This document shows positions 1-8,381 of a DNA stretch of 64,000 nucleotides, one piece after another. A model generated the notes under the pieces. The model saw nothing but the letters and a program-made list of their open reading frames with translations. It made no database searches and was not told where the DNA came from. Within the stretch, counting starts at the first letter, position 1, and each line of letters starts with the position of its first letter. A program made the position numbers and the translations under genes. Source of the DNA: Scrofimicrobium sp. R131 (GTDB lineage Bacteria; Actinomycetota; Actinomycetes; Actinomycetales; Actinomycetaceae); contig NZ_CP138335.1 of the NCBI RefSeq assembly GCF_040256745.1, positions 186,001 through 250,000 on the forward strand. The letters are read 5' to 3'.

Positions 1-511
1 CCGTGCCAATGGGAAGCTCCCGCAGCTTGATTCGAACGGGAGCCTCGAAGTAGCGGGCAATCGTGTAGGCCAGGTCAACGCTGGCGGGGCCGACATCCAG
101 CTGCACGTTGCCCATGAACGGGTCGGAGGCGTTGTCGACCAGAGCAATTCCGTAGCCCATTTCCTCCAGGGTGCCGGCCACGGAGCCGGCCAAGCCTGAG
201 ACGGAGGAAGCGTTCAGCACCTGGAGCTGAGCCCCGGCGACGGAAACCGGCCGGGCGTCCTCGGTCGGGCAGGGAGTGTCACCCATTTCCGCGTAGTCGA
301 TCTTCTTGGAGAACTCATTGCCAAACGGGGTGGGGATGATTCCGGTCAGGGTCAACGCTGCCAGTGCCAACGCCGCCAGCAGGAACACAATGATGATACT
401 GAAAATGCGCATCTGGCGGCGCGCCATCGTCTCGCGGTAGATCTGCCGGGGGGACTTGTGCGGCCCGGGAAGATGTTGGGGCGCCGGCGCGTTATTCTCA
501 GGGGTGCTCAC
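1..511 (-). CDS. LytR C-terminal (LytR_C) domain membrane protein, 3' end outside window
   Basis: A GTG start at 511 opens a frame that runs off the left edge of the window. The product has a basic, proline-rich cytoplasmic N-terminus (about 35 residues), one hydrophobic membrane segment (about residues 36-57), then an extracytoplasmic region. That region contains VLNASSVSGLAG, followed by a pattern of small residues and a predicted beta-alpha-beta arrangement typical of the LytR_C family, which accompanies wall-polymer attachment enzymes. It lies 25 bases downstream of the DNA methyltransferase on the same strand and is probably cotranscribed with it. The ribosome site before GTG is weak, and an ATG at 427 is an alternative start. 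The family call is good; its precise role is unknown. Confidence 0.75.
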   Translation of the reverse strand, partial: MSTPENNAPAPQHLPGPHKSPRQIYRETMARRQMRIFSIIIVFLLAALALAALTLTGIIPTPFGNEFSKKIDYAEMGDTPCPTEDARPVSVAGAQLQVLNASSVSGLAGSVAGTLEEMGYGIALVDNASDPFMGNVQLDVGPASVDLAYTIARYFEAPVRIKLRELPIGT

Positions 512-536
512 GGTTCAAACTTACTTGATTCAGTCG

Positions 537-1430
537 CTAAAAGGTTAGCCCGCCCGCTTTGTCTGGGGATTCACCGCCGCTTAGATCGACGAAGTGGGCG
601 GTGGGGAGGCGTTTGGTGCAGATGTCATAGGACTGGGGATTGTCGTCGACCAGAAGGAACTTTCGTCCGAGTTGCTGTGCGGCATCGCCGGTGGTGCCGG
701 AGCCGGCAAAGAAGTCCAGCACCCAATCGTCTGGCCTGGAACTGGCGGTAATCACCCGGCGGATAATTCCCAGTGGCTTTTGGGTGGGATAGCCGGTCTT
801 TTCCTTCCCGGTGGGGGAGACAATCGTGTGCCACCAGACGTCCGTCGGCAACTTACCCCGTTTGGCTTTCTCCGGGGTGACCAGACCCGGAGCCATGTAG
901 GGCTCCCGATCAACTTCGGCACTGTCAAAGTAGTAGAGGTTGGGATCCTTGACGTAAACCAGGATGTTGTCATGTTTGGTGGGCCAGCGACGTTTGGTTC
1001 GGGCACCGTAGTCATAGGCCCAAATGATCTCGTTCAGAAAACTCTCGCGCCCAAAGATTTGGTCGAGCAGCACCTTGGCGTAGTGCACCTCCCGGTAATC
1101 GAGGTGCAGGTATAGGGTTCCGCTGGGGGTCAGCAGTCGCCACGCTTCGATCAAGCGCGGCTCCAGGAAGGCCCAATAGTTGGAGAACTGATCGTCGTAA
1201 GACTGAAGGTTTAGTCGGACGGATTCGTAAGTGTGTCCCCCGAACCCGACCCGGCCCCCGTCGACTGAGCGCTTAGTTTGCAGCGTGGATCGGCTCTGCT
1301 TCCGTCCCGTATTAAATGGGGGATCAATGTAAATGAGTTGAAACGACTCGGACGGCAACGCCTGCAAAACCGGGAGATTGTCCCCCAAAATGACAGTGTT
1401 TGGGGACGTTGGATGCCAAAGGGATGCCAT
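537..1430 (-). CDS. Site-specific DNA methyltransferase (beta-class, adenine-N6 type)
   Basis: A 297-residue product that transfers a methyl group from S-adenosylmethionine to DNA, probably to adenine N6. Catalytic motif IV (DPPF, residues 36-39) comes near the N-terminus, and the SAM-binding motif I (FAGSGTTG, from residue 241) near the C-terminus. That order defines the beta group, shared with CcrM and type III Mod proteins. The protein is short and has no visible target-recognition extension beyond the central 100 residues. No restriction endonuclease gene lies beside it, so it is an orphan methyltransferase or a partner of something outside the window. The ATG at 1430 is the first start. 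Recognition sequence cannot be read from the gene. Confidence 0.85.
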   Translation of the reverse strand: MASLWHPTSPNTVILGDNLPVLQALPSESFQLIYIDPPFNTGRKQSRSTLQTKRSVDGGRVGFGGHTYESVRLNLQSYDDQFSNYWAFLEPRLIEAWRLLTPSGTLYLHLDYREVHYAKVLLDQIFGRESFLNEIIWAYDYGARTKRRWPTKHDNILVYVKDPNLYYFDSAEVDREPYMAPGLVTPEKAKRGKLPTDVWWHTIVSPTGKEKTGYPTQKPLGIIRRVITASSRPDDWVLDFFAGSGTTGDAAQQLGRKFLLVDDNPQSYDICTKRLPTAHFVDLSGGESPDKAGGLTF

Positions 1431-1550
1431 TTCCCGACGATATCACTAGAATCCGATCAGCGTCGTGCAGTTTGAGTATGCGAACTGATCAAATGTTGAT
1501 TTCGACCTCGGTAATGTGCAGCTAGTGCCCTCTGACCTGCACGTTTCCAT

Positions 1551-1670
1551 GTGTAGCAAGGAAGTGTTGACGGGTTGAGCTGGCAGCCCAAAGTGAGGCT
1601 GTATCAACTACTTGCTACACCTGGTCGAGGGTGCTAGCTTGGTCTTACCGGTGTAGCAAGTAGTTGATAC
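1551..1670. promoter_or_regulatory. Operator region with perfect 21-bp inverted repeat upstream of the GntR/YtrA operon
   Basis: Positions 1601-1621 and 1650-1670 are exact reverse complements (21 of 21 bases), separated by 28 bases. A third partial copy begins at 1551 (first ten bases GTGTAGCAAG identical). Each arm contains an imperfect dyad, GTAGCAA-N4-TTGATAC. A plausible promoter, TTGCTA at 1612-1617 and TAGCTT at 1635-1640 with a 17-base spacer, sits so that one arm covers the -35 element and the other the transcription start. By analogy with YtrA-type repressors, the GntR protein encoded at 2599 is the likely ligand. Confidence 0.7.
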
Positions 1671-1691
1671 AAGGTGGAGGGAAGCACGCTC

Positions 1692-2612
1692 ATGATGGTG
1701 GGATCAGCATTGATACTGCTGGTGGTGGTCATTCCCCTGGTCGCCGCCTGGATGATTGGCAGCGGCAGCCCCACGCGCTGGGTTCGAGTCTCGGTGGATC
1801 AGTACCACTGGTCGGCCCTGCGCTCTGCCCGTCGCCGGGGGCTGATCAGTATCGCCGTGGCGGCGGGGGCCTTCCTGCTGGCGCTAACTTCCGCCGGCAC
1901 CGGCCTCGGCTTGGGTGCGGCCCTCGCCCCGAGCGTGGCCGTCACCGCCGGCCTACTGGTCTACGCCGCCACCCCGGCCGCCGGCAAACGCGTGGGGACA
2001 GTGCGAACCGCCTCCCTCGAACCGAGGCGCTGGTGGTCCTTCGTCCCCCCGGGACCGGCGCTCCTGTGGGGAGTGGCCGCGGTGCTGCTGGTTGGGTCGG
2101 TGATTTGGTTCGGAAACACCGCGGTCCCGGACTCATTTGGCCTGTCCCGTGCTTTTGGACGGGCTGACGGGGTGGGCGGATCCGCCACTGCCGGCCCCTA
2201 CCCGGGCTGGTACTACGGGGTGCCGATCGCGATTGGCGCCCTGGTCCTAGCCGTCGTCACCGCGGTGGGAATCTGGCGGGTCAGCCTCTGGCCCGCCCTG
2301 CCCGGGCCCACGTTGGAGGCGGCCGACTCGCGCTGGCGGTCCCGCTCGTGCGAGGTGGTCCTCCTGCTAAGTGCCGGCTCCCTCTGGGCGCAGTTGGCCG
2401 GCATCTGGTTCATGGGGGGCCAAGCCATTCGATCGGTGGCCTGGTCACTGTCGGATCCGGGCAGCCGGCTGGTGGCGGTGGGATCAGTCGTTGCCCTCTT
2501 GGGTACGTTGGCCGCACTGTTGACGGCCGTCATGGTGGGGGCTGCTATTCGGCGAGCATTGGCTCTGCCCGCCGCCTCCTTGGGGACGCTGGTGACCGAT
2601 GATCACAGTTGA
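1692..2612 (+). CDS. Multi-pass membrane protein of a YtrA-type GntR operon, function unknown
   Basis: A 306-residue hydrophobic protein with about seven or eight predicted membrane segments, the first from residue 3 and the rest spread to the C-terminus. I do not recognise a named family. The ATG at 1692 is preferred over an in-frame GTG at 1674 because GGAGGG at 1676-1681 is well placed for it and would lie inside the GTG-started frame. The gene overlaps the following GntR regulator by 14 bases, so the two are translationally linked. YtrA-type regulators usually control ABC or membrane export genes; no ATPase lies in this operon, although an ABC pair lies convergently at 3419-5412. A DUF1648-type or accessory membrane role is possible. 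Confidence 0.7.
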   Translation: MMVGSALILLVVVIPLVAAWMIGSGSPTRWVRVSVDQYHWSALRSARRRGLISIAVAAGAFLLALTSAGTGLGLGAALAPSVAVTAGLLVYAATPAAGKRVGTVRTASLEPRRWWSFVPPGPALLWGVAAVLLVGSVIWFGNTAVPDSFGLSRAFGRADGVGGSATAGPYPGWYYGVPIAIGALVLAVVTAVGIWRVSLWPALPGPTLEAADSRWRSRSCEVVLLLSAGSLWAQLAGIWFMGGQAIRSVAWSLSDPGSRLVAVGSVVALLGTLAALLTAVMVGAAIRRALALPAASLGTLVTDDHS

Positions 2613-2991
2613 TGCCGACCTGTCGACCCCGCCTTTTGAGCAGATCCGAGCACAGATCGCGGCGCAGGTCCAGTCTGGCGAGTTGCGGGCGGGACAACGC
2701 CTTCCCGCCATCCGGCAACTAGCTGCGGATCTGCGGATTGCCCCCGGAACGGTGGCGCGCGCCTACTCGGATCTGGAGGAGGCCGGGTTGATCGAGACCA
2801 GCCGGCGGTTTGGTTCCCGCGTGAAGGCGGCCGCCGCCCCGGGGGATAGCGACTTGGCCGAGCAGGCGCGAACCCTGTCGCGGACAGCGAAGCGGGCAGG
2901 GCTGTCGCAAGCCGACCTGCTGGGCCTAGTTCAAAGTGCCTGGAGCGAGATTAGTGGTGAAGGGGGGCAGCATGAATCAGCTGCTGGTTAG
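2599..2991 (+). CDS. GntR family transcriptional regulator, YtrA subfamily
   Basis: A 130-residue protein with an N-terminal winged helix (about residues 10-75; PPFEQIRAQI and LPAIRQLAADL are typical) and only a short helical tail of about 50 residues. This is the YtrA layout rather than the larger FadR or HutC layout. It is the middle gene of a three-gene operon with the membrane proteins on either side: its start overlaps the upstream gene and its end overlaps the downstream gene. Family members bind operators in their own promoter; the 21-bp inverted repeat at 1601-1670 is the obvious candidate. The effector is unknown. Confidence 0.9.
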   Translation: MITVDADLSTPPFEQIRAQIAAQVQSGELRAGQRLPAIRQLAADLRIAPGTVARAYSDLEEAGLIETSRRFGSRVKAAAAPGDSDLAEQARTLSRTAKRAGLSQADLLGLVQSAWSEISGEGGQHESAAG

Positions 2992-3409
2992 GGTTCAAGT
3001 CGAGCCGGAGGAGGGTCACCGGGGCCTGCTTAGTCGTCTGGCCCGCCTCCTGGTGGCCACAGTCCTGTGCCTGTTGACGTTACAGATGGCGATCGTGTCC
3101 TCGACAGGACGCTGCGGCCTGGTGGCCGAGCAAACGCAGTGCGTCACGATGGATTTACGTCCTTCAGGCACGGGGGCATTGCTGCTGGTGCTGGTGCTGC
3201 TGGCCGGAGTTCTGTGGGCCCGACGCCAGCCCACCGGCCGAGACGCAGACCTGGCCCTTCGCCGCCTCGCCGGGGTGCTGGTGGCTGCCACGGTGGCGAT
3301 CATCCTGGTAGCCCAGGTTGCGTTCGCCCTGCTTCCTTGGCCCGCTGATCCAGTTGCCGGCCAGGTGGTGCCGGTGCCGTTTGGCTCGGTCCTGATCACG
3401 GTCAACTAG
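2972..3409 (+). CDS. Small membrane protein (DUF2975-like layout), function unknown
   Basis: A 145-residue protein with four predicted membrane helices, beginning after a short charged N-terminus. The ATG at 2972 is chosen because GAAGGGGGG lies just upstream and because the gene then overlaps the GntR stop by 20 bases, as expected in a tight operon. The four-helix layout with conserved small residues resembles DUF2975 proteins, which often travel with small regulators. That assignment is tentative. It ends 10 bases before the end of the convergent membrane gene at 3419. Confidence 0.65.
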   Translation: MNQLLVRVQVEPEEGHRGLLSRLARLLVATVLCLLTLQMAIVSSTGRCGLVAEQTQCVTMDLRPSGTGALLLVLVLLAGVLWARRQPTGRDADLALRRLAGVLVAATVAIILVAQVAFALLPWPADPVAGQVVPVPFGSVLITVN

Positions 3410-3418
3410 CCGGGGCGG

Positions 3419-4795
3419 TTACCGGTTTTGGTCCCACCAGACTCGGAACGCTGAGACCGCGAACAGCACCCCGAGGGCCAGGGCAGCCGGAGCGGGGGCG
3501 AACACTAGGCCGAGCAGTCCCACCACGGCGGCAACCAGCCAACCCGAGGTGGATCGAGTCACCAGCCCCAGGGAAACTTGCCCCAACTCGGGCACGTGTA
3601 CGACCGTTCCCAACGGCCCCTGCTGCTGGACCCGGGCCAGGGCGCGCCCCCGCTCCACCAGCAGGTAGGCGCTGGCCAGGACCACCACCGCCGCCCGGTC
3701 GAACGGAAACGAGTTCGGGAAGGCGCAGAGCCAAACGGAGCCCACCCCAACCAGTGCCGGCAGGATCCAGAGGCCCAAAAACAGGGCGGTTGTCTTGGGT
3801 CCCGCGATGACGGCCATGGTCCGTCGAAGCGAGGGACTGGTGCACCAGGTGTTCCAAGCCTTCCCCACCTTCAGGGTCAGGGCGAGGGTTCCGGCCAGGG
3901 CCACCAACCCGCCCAGACTGGGTCCACCTGCCAGTGAAGCGACCCAAGTGCTCGCGAGTACCCCGACCGCCCACCAGCAGCTAGCGGCTCCCGTTCGCTC
4001 GGCCAGCAGCAAAAACAAGGAGGCAGCGTGCGCGGTGGGTGGGGGCCAGCTCGGCCTCCGGCTCGGCGTTCCCCGCTGGTCGATCAGCGCGGAGATCGCA
4101 TCGGAGTCCAGCAGGAAGATTGAGGTGTGCAGGCTCCCGAGATTGGCGTCAGCGCGGATCAGCTCCCACCGGGGGGTGCGGCGGTTGCGCTCGCGGAGAC
4201 GAGGGGCGGCCAACCCCAAGCAGACTCCGGCGGTGACTACCGGGGGCGCCAACTCCAGGGCCCGGGTCAACCCCGCCTCGAACCCGAGGGCAGGCAGGAG
4301 GAGGGTCAGCGCACCCGCCCCAAGGAAACCCACCGTCAGCCACCTGGTGGAGTAGGGGGAGCCAAACCGCTGCACCACCAGCGCCAGCAGAAACAGCAGG
4401 GCCGAACCCACCCCGACCTCGAGCAGGAACTGGAGGATAGCCGCGCCACCCAGCCCCCACTCGGCAAACATCGAAAGCGCCAGCGTTAGAATCAGCGACA
4501 GTCCAAGTGCAACCAGCAGGGCGGAAATCAGCGGAGCGTGACGGGACTGCGCCTGCTGCCTGCGCCAGGTTAGCTGGGCGAGGGAGGCGCGTCGGGGTCC
4601 GAGGAACACCAATGTCAGCCAGACCAGGCCGAGCAGGACGGCGCTGGTCAGACCGGGCCAGGTGGAGGGGTCAATTCGAGGCTCGACGAGGGTGGACAGG
4701 TGGGTGCCCGCCGCGTGGAGGGCGCCGTAAAGCAGGGTTCCCCCCACCACGGAAATCGTGGCCGCATACCACCAGTCGCCAGCTTTTGAACTCAA
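3419..4795 (-). CDS. Polytopic membrane protein, probable permease partner of the adjacent ABC ATPase
   Basis: A 458-residue protein with roughly ten hydrophobic helices and no soluble domain. The start is a TTG at 4795 whose last bases form the stop codon of the upstream ATPase (TTGA, four-base overlap), an arrangement strongly suggesting translational coupling. A longer upstream frame to 5002 is an out-of-frame shadow of the ATPase gene. No recognised permease family motif is visible, so the substrate is unknown. The coupling to an ATPase is the main argument for a transport role. Confidence 0.7.
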   Translation of the reverse strand: MSSKAGDWWYAATISVVGGTLLYGALHAAGTHLSTLVEPRIDPSTWPGLTSAVLLGLVWLTLVFLGPRRASLAQLTWRRQQAQSRHAPLISALLVALGLSLILTLALSMFAEWGLGGAAILQFLLEVGVGSALLFLLALVVQRFGSPYSTRWLTVGFLGAGALTLLLPALGFEAGLTRALELAPPVVTAGVCLGLAAPRLRERNRRTPRWELIRADANLGSLHTSIFLLDSDAISALIDQRGTPSRRPSWPPPTAHAASLFLLLAERTGAASCWWAVGVLASTWVASLAGGPSLGGLVALAGTLALTLKVGKAWNTWCTSPSLRRTMAVIAGPKTTALFLGLWILPALVGVGSVWLCAFPNSFPFDRAAVVVLASAYLLVERGRALARVQQQGPLGTVVHVPELGQVSLGLVTRSTSGWLVAAVVGLLGLVFAPAPAALALGVLFAVSAFRVWWDQNR

Positions 4796-5412
4796 CTGTT
4801 GTCCCCTGCCAGATGTAGGCGCTGAGCCGGGAGGTCGGCGAACAGTTCCGGGCGGTGGGTGGCGAGCACGACCGAGCGCTGCCCGAGTATCGCGCCCAGC
4901 GCCTCCGCCAGGACCTCCTGGTACTCCTCGTCCAATCCCCGCTCGGGTTCGTCGAGGAACAGGAAGCTCCACGGTCGGACAATCATGGAAGCCAACGCGC
5001 AACGCCGCTCCTGGCCGGTGCTGAGGGAGTGGGGGAGCCGGCGAATCAGGTGGGCCGCGCCGAAGAGGTCAAGTGCAACTTCAACCGAGGAGGACCGCTG
5101 GGATTTGCTCGCCAGGAGCAGGTGGTCCCCGACAGTGAGCTCAGGCAGCCAGGCCCAATCGTCGAAGATGGAGTGGGTGAGCTGGCGGTGGGCGCGACTG
5201 GTTGGGGGACAGTCCTCGCCACCGAGCAGGTAGGAGCTGAACTTCATTGGCTGGAGGCCAGCCAGTCCGCGCAGAAGCGTCGACTTGCCGGCCCCGTTGG
5301 CCCCGGTGACGATGAGTGCTTGGCCAGGTTCAACGTTCAAGGAGAGATCTCGGATGACGGGAACTTTGCCGTAACCCATCCGGATGTCGTCCACCTGCAA
5401 GCCACCGGGCAT
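4792..5412 (-). CDS. ABC transporter ATP-binding protein
   Basis: A 206-residue nucleotide-binding subunit. Walker A is GANGAGKST (about residues 37-45), the signature motif is LSTGQ, Walker B is FLFLDEPE, and the H-loop histidine is in ATHRPE. The protein is compact and resembles the CcmA/ABC-2 export class of ATPases more than import ATPases. The downstream membrane gene overlaps it by four bases, and together they form a two-gene transporter. The start ATG at 5412 is preceded on its strand by GGGGAG. Substrate unknown. Confidence 0.88.
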   Translation of the reverse strand: MPGGLQVDDIRMGYGKVPVIRDLSLNVEPGQALIVTGANGAGKSTLLRGLAGLQPMKFSSYLLGGEDCPPTSRAHRQLTHSIFDDWAWLPELTVGDHLLLASKSQRSSSVEVALDLFGAAHLIRRLPHSLSTGQERRCALASMIVRPWSFLFLDEPERGLDEEYQEVLAEALGAILGQRSVVLATHRPELFADLPAQRLHLAGDNS

Positions 5413-5479
5413 CGGCGCTCCCCTTTCGCTGTGTCTGGTTTCAGTCTAGGGGTAGTCCAGTGGCGGCTTCGCCGCCGAT

Positions 5480-5949
5480 GTGCGAGACCCAAACATTGAT
5501 CTCGCTAAGAGTCCCTGCGACGATCCTGACTTGCCCGTCATCGAAGAGGAAGAGATAGTCTTCCTAACTAGGGATGAGTTCATGATCCTGCTTGGAGGCT
5601 TCCCCGAGGAATACCAGCGGTTCGTGCAGGCCCAATTTGTGACTGGAATGCGGTTCGGCAAGATCACCGCACTGCCAGTGAAGCACTAAGCCCCTCTCCC
5701 TCTCTGGAACCCCTGCCTCCTAGCGTGTCGCCCAGGCAGGGAGGAAAACCCCGGGAAATGGCAACTGAGGCTCCGAGACCACACCGGGGCCGCCCCGAAG
5801 TCTGAATCAGCGAGGAACTCGAGGCAGCCAGCTGGACTCTGATTGAGGGCAAGGACGCTCATGATCTGAGCTTCACGACCCTTCGTCGGGGCCGGATTAG
5901 GCACTCGACCTTCTATTCTGACGCGGGGGTGCTCGATCTGGCCCGGTAA
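5480..5949 (+). pseudogene. Remnant of a phage-type tyrosine integrase
   Basis: Two blocks in different frames resemble one integrase. Block one (5480-5689, 69 codons, ending in TAA) contains FVTGMRFGKITALPVKH, which matches the start of the catalytic domain of actinobacterial and mycobacteriophage integrases around the first catalytic arginine. Block two (about 5806-5949, shifted frame) contains LSFTTLRRGRIRHSTFY, the stretch before the active-site histidine in the same family. The second arginine, histidine and tyrosine regions are missing. A strong GGCGGC/GCCGCC hairpin (5462-5476) precedes it. The integrase cannot be active; it marks an old mobile element between the ABC gene and tRNA-Ser. 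Confidence 0.7.
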
Positions 5950-6532
5950 GCGCCCCCGGCTAAAACAGTGCGGTCCCCTGGAAGCTGCCCGGTACGGGAT
6001 TGCCCCAATTGTGGGGTGGAGTCCGCGGTGCTGGAGGTGGGAGGGCGCAGGTGAGGCCGGGATTGCGGTAGTCGAGACAACCTGCGGGTCTGCTCTGATT
6101 GCTACTGCACGCTGGAAGGAGATTGGCGAAAATCTGCACCGATTGGGTGGTGCTTACCGTTCTGTAGCGTCTTGTCACTCTTTAGCTGAGTTGCCGGGAG
6201 GTAAGAATGCCTCATAGTGCGCGGCGCGGGGTCGACCAACTGCGCGTCCAGACGAAAGGGAGATTGTGACCCTGACCTGCGCTTTTACCCCGATGTGCCT
6301 CTTGATATATCCATATTTCCGCCCACCATTATTGAAGTTTCCAACCATCCTGTCATCCGCCGAAACCAACGGGCGTTCTTGGAGTCCAATAGAAATTCGT
6401 AAAACGATCCGAGTCACGGTTTGGTAACACTACTAGCTCTGTGTGGAAGCTCGGCTCAAAAACGGACAGTCCGTCGGTACGCTGAGGTAGGTGAGGTTGA
6501 GGTGTTGACCCACAGTCGTGGATGACGACTCA
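5950..6532. other. Gene-free stretch, lower GC than surroundings
   Basis: No open frame here has a convincing start, codon use or family resemblance. The part from about 6120 is noticeably AT-richer than the flanking genes. Together with the integrase remnant on its left and the short AT-rich frames on its right, it looks like residue of an integrated element. Confidence 0.5.
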
Positions 6533-6676
6533 ATGACAACGATGTTGAAGTGGAAGTTCGGAGGAGGCTTGACTCATCGTTTTGAGGCCAGCGAGACAAT
6601 CACCTTCTTCTTTGAGGGCGTTCCTGTCGGCGATCTTTTGAAAGCCTCGATTTTTTCGAGACAGTCCTCGGCTTAA
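6533..6676 (+). CDS. Short hypothetical protein (47 residues)
   Basis: An ATG at 6533 opens a 47-codon frame (start MTTMLKWKFGGG, end FSRQSSA) in an AT-richer segment. No family is recognised and no good ribosome site is seen, so it may be a fragment rather than a gene. It is listed because it is the only sizeable frame in the region. Confidence 0.2.
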   Translation: MTTMLKWKFGGGLTHRFEASETITFFFEGVPVGDLLKASIFSRQSSA

Positions 6677-6754
6677 CCGACACAGGAACGTTCCCGCTGA
6701 TAGACGATTATTTGACTTAGCCAATTTTATACTCCATCGACACTAAGGAAAGAG

Positions 6755-6946
6755 ATGCCGAACTGGGAAAAAGCGTTGCATATCGTATTGCTTGGTGCTG
6801 CGACTATAATTGCTCTGGTCACTTATTCTAGGATGGGCACTTTGCTAATTTTTATTGGATACATGTTTGCACTGATTCGGCGAGCTCAAGAGTGTCCCAA
6901 ACGAGATGTAATCTCCGTCAAGCCGCTTGCAGGGGGAGACAGGTAG
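6755..6946 (+). CDS. Small hypothetical membrane protein (63 residues)
   Basis: The frame starts at an ATG preceded by AAGGAAAGAG, a good ribosome site. The product has two hydrophobic stretches, about residues 8-25 and 28-43 (GTLLIFIGYMFALI), and a basic C-terminus. Base composition is lower in GC than the chromosome. No family is recognised. Its position between an integrase remnant and tRNA-Ser fits a leftover cargo gene of an old mobile element. Confidence 0.45.
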   Translation: MPNWEKALHIVLLGAATIIALVTYSRMGTLLIFIGYMFALIRRAQECPKRDVISVKPLAGGDR

Positions 6947-7373
6947 TCCGGCCGTTCAGGAGGCAGGACACGCAACGCAAAGAAGCTGCCTCGCCCCGGT
7001 GCCAGGCCGGGAGTTGGGCCGGTTCCAACTGCACCCCAAGTCCGAGGTTGGTGGTCCGGTAGAAGCCGGAGCTGAGCCTGGCTTGAGATTCGCGCCATCG
7101 TCAGAGCTCAGCGCGTGGCAGCACCCGGCAGGCAACACCGCGCGGCCAGGCCTTCGGCCACCGGTCCGAAGTACGATCGCCGACCGGAGGACATGGATTC
7201 TGGGGTTCTGTCGGATAGCTATGCAATAGCCGTTCAGACGATGAACCCGGCAACTGGCACGATAGCCCAATTGTCCCGCAATTGCGGTACCTCGGTTTGG
7301 ACTGTGTGCCACCCATGGGGACAAGAGTTTGCGGCGACCCTCGCCAACGCTGCCAACCGGCAGTAACTAGGAG
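6947..7373. other. Intergenic stretch before tRNA-Ser, nothing supported
   Basis: Several open frames cross this stretch on both strands, but none has a plausible start signal or a recognisable product, and some run into the tRNA gene. The sequence returns to high GC here. I see no repeats or copy of the tRNA 3' end that would define an attachment site. Confidence 0.4.
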
Positions 7374-7458
7374 CGGAGGATGGGGGATTCGAACCCCCGA
7401 GGGCTTGCACCCAACACGCTTTCCAAGCGTGCGCCATAGGCCACTAGGCGAATCCTCC
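7374..7458 (-). tRNA. tRNA-Ser (anticodon GGA)
   Basis: The minus strand reads GGAGGAT at the 5' end, pairing with ATCCTCC at the 3' end and discriminator G. The anticodon loop CTTGGAAAG gives GGA, a long variable arm is present, and the T-loop is GGGTTCGAATCCC. Length is 85 nucleotides without CCA. Its 3' end faces the integrase remnant region to the left. Confidence 0.95.
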
Positions 7459-7580
7459 GGTGCATTGATGCTGCGTATCCGCACCAACCATGCCCAGCTA
7501 TCCTACCTAGATTTGAGGTTGATTGCGAAACTGAGGCTGTGATTTGGCGAACGCCACCAGCGGGCCCGAAAGCAGGGCCG

Positions 7581-8144
7581 CTAGTTGGCCAGGCCCTCAA
7601 TCACCTCGGATCCCGGCAGGGTGGCCAGGACCTGTCCGGGCAAAACCAGCTTGGAGTGGCGGACCCCGGAACCGATGCAGGCCCAGCCTTCGCTGGCCCG
7701 CTGGTCCACCAGCAGCCGCCAAGTGGTGGGAATCCCGACCGGGGTGATCGCGCCGTATTCCATCCCGCTCTGCTCGACGGCCAGGTCGCGGGCCAGGAAC
7801 GAGGCTTTCCGCACGTCCAGCAGTCGGCGTACCACCGAGTTCACATCCGCGTTAGTGGTGGCCCGGATATTGCAGGCGGCGATCCGTTGCTCACCTGCTC
7901 GTTTGCCGCCGACCAGGATGCAGTTGACCGACAGAGCCGGGTCCAAGTCAAACGCCGAGGTCAGTGCCTCCGTGTCGGCCGCCTCCGGCGGGACCGGGGC
8001 CACGAAGATCTGCTCAGCCAAATCGGGACGGGTTTCGCGATACGCGAGCAGTGCTGCCCGAACGGGAGCGGCAACCAGATCCAGTTCGTCCCAAACGGGG
8101 ACAAGTTCCAAAGTTCCGGTGCCGGGAATCTGAGGGTGCGACAA
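7581..8144 (-). CDS. YbaK/EbsC-family aminoacyl-tRNA deacylase
   Basis: A 187-residue soluble protein of the YbaK/EbsC/ProX fold, which hydrolyses mischarged tRNAs such as Cys-tRNA(Pro) or Ala-tRNA(Pro). The central motif SVNCILVGGKRAGE and the following ATTNADVNSVVRRLL match the family core, where a lysine and a GxxP/GI-type loop shape the substrate pocket. The late GAITPVGIP segment is the diagnostic substrate loop. The gene is monocistronic, facing away from the SRP RNA-dnaX unit. The exact amino acid specificity cannot be read from sequence. Confidence 0.85.
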   Translation of the reverse strand: MSHPQIPGTGTLELVPVWDELDLVAAPVRAALLAYRETRPDLAEQIFVAPVPPEAADTEALTSAFDLDPALSVNCILVGGKRAGEQRIAACNIRATTNADVNSVVRRLLDVRKASFLARDLAVEQSGMEYGAITPVGIPTTWRLLVDQRASEGWACIGSGVRHSKLVLPGQVLATLPGSEVIEGLAN

Positions 8145-8244
8145 GCTGCTTCCTTCCAGACAAAGATCAGTCGGCCAACTTGATCATATCCACAGCGGTC
8201 CGAGCTCGTTCCCGCGGCTGAGATGGAACGTGTAGACTGGTCCT

Positions 8245-8333
8245 CGATCCCCCGTGTGACGGTATCACCTGAACCTCCCCAGGGCCGGAAGGCAGCAAGG
8301 ATAAGGTCGCTCTGCCGGGTGCGCGGGGGATCG
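8245..8333 (+). ncRNA. ffs: Signal recognition particle RNA, small bacterial type (4.5S)
   Basis: The core contains GGGCCGGAAGGCAGCAAGG, which carries the conserved GGAA tetraloop and the symmetric-loop AGCA of helix 8 where Ffh binds. The ends 8245-8253 and 8325-8333 (CGATCCCCC and GGGGGATCG) are exact complements and close the hairpin. Location just upstream of dnaX is the usual place in Actinobacteria. It partners Ffh in cotranslational targeting to the membrane. Confidence 0.93.
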
Positions 8334-8381
8334 CTATATGCCGGCCCGTGCGTGAACCAACGGATCAGCGAAGGGAGAATC

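Noticed and set aside
537-1430. Complete restriction-modification system
   Set aside because: Only the methyltransferase is present; neighbours are a wall-associated protein and a regulator operon, with no endonuclease gene.
7101-7600. Several frames crossing tRNA-Ser on both strands
   Set aside because: They run through the tRNA gene and lack start signals and family resemblance.
8223-8381. Upstream extension of dnaX
   Set aside because: This part encodes the SRP RNA; the dnaX family N-terminus begins at the GTG 8382, which has a good ribosome site.
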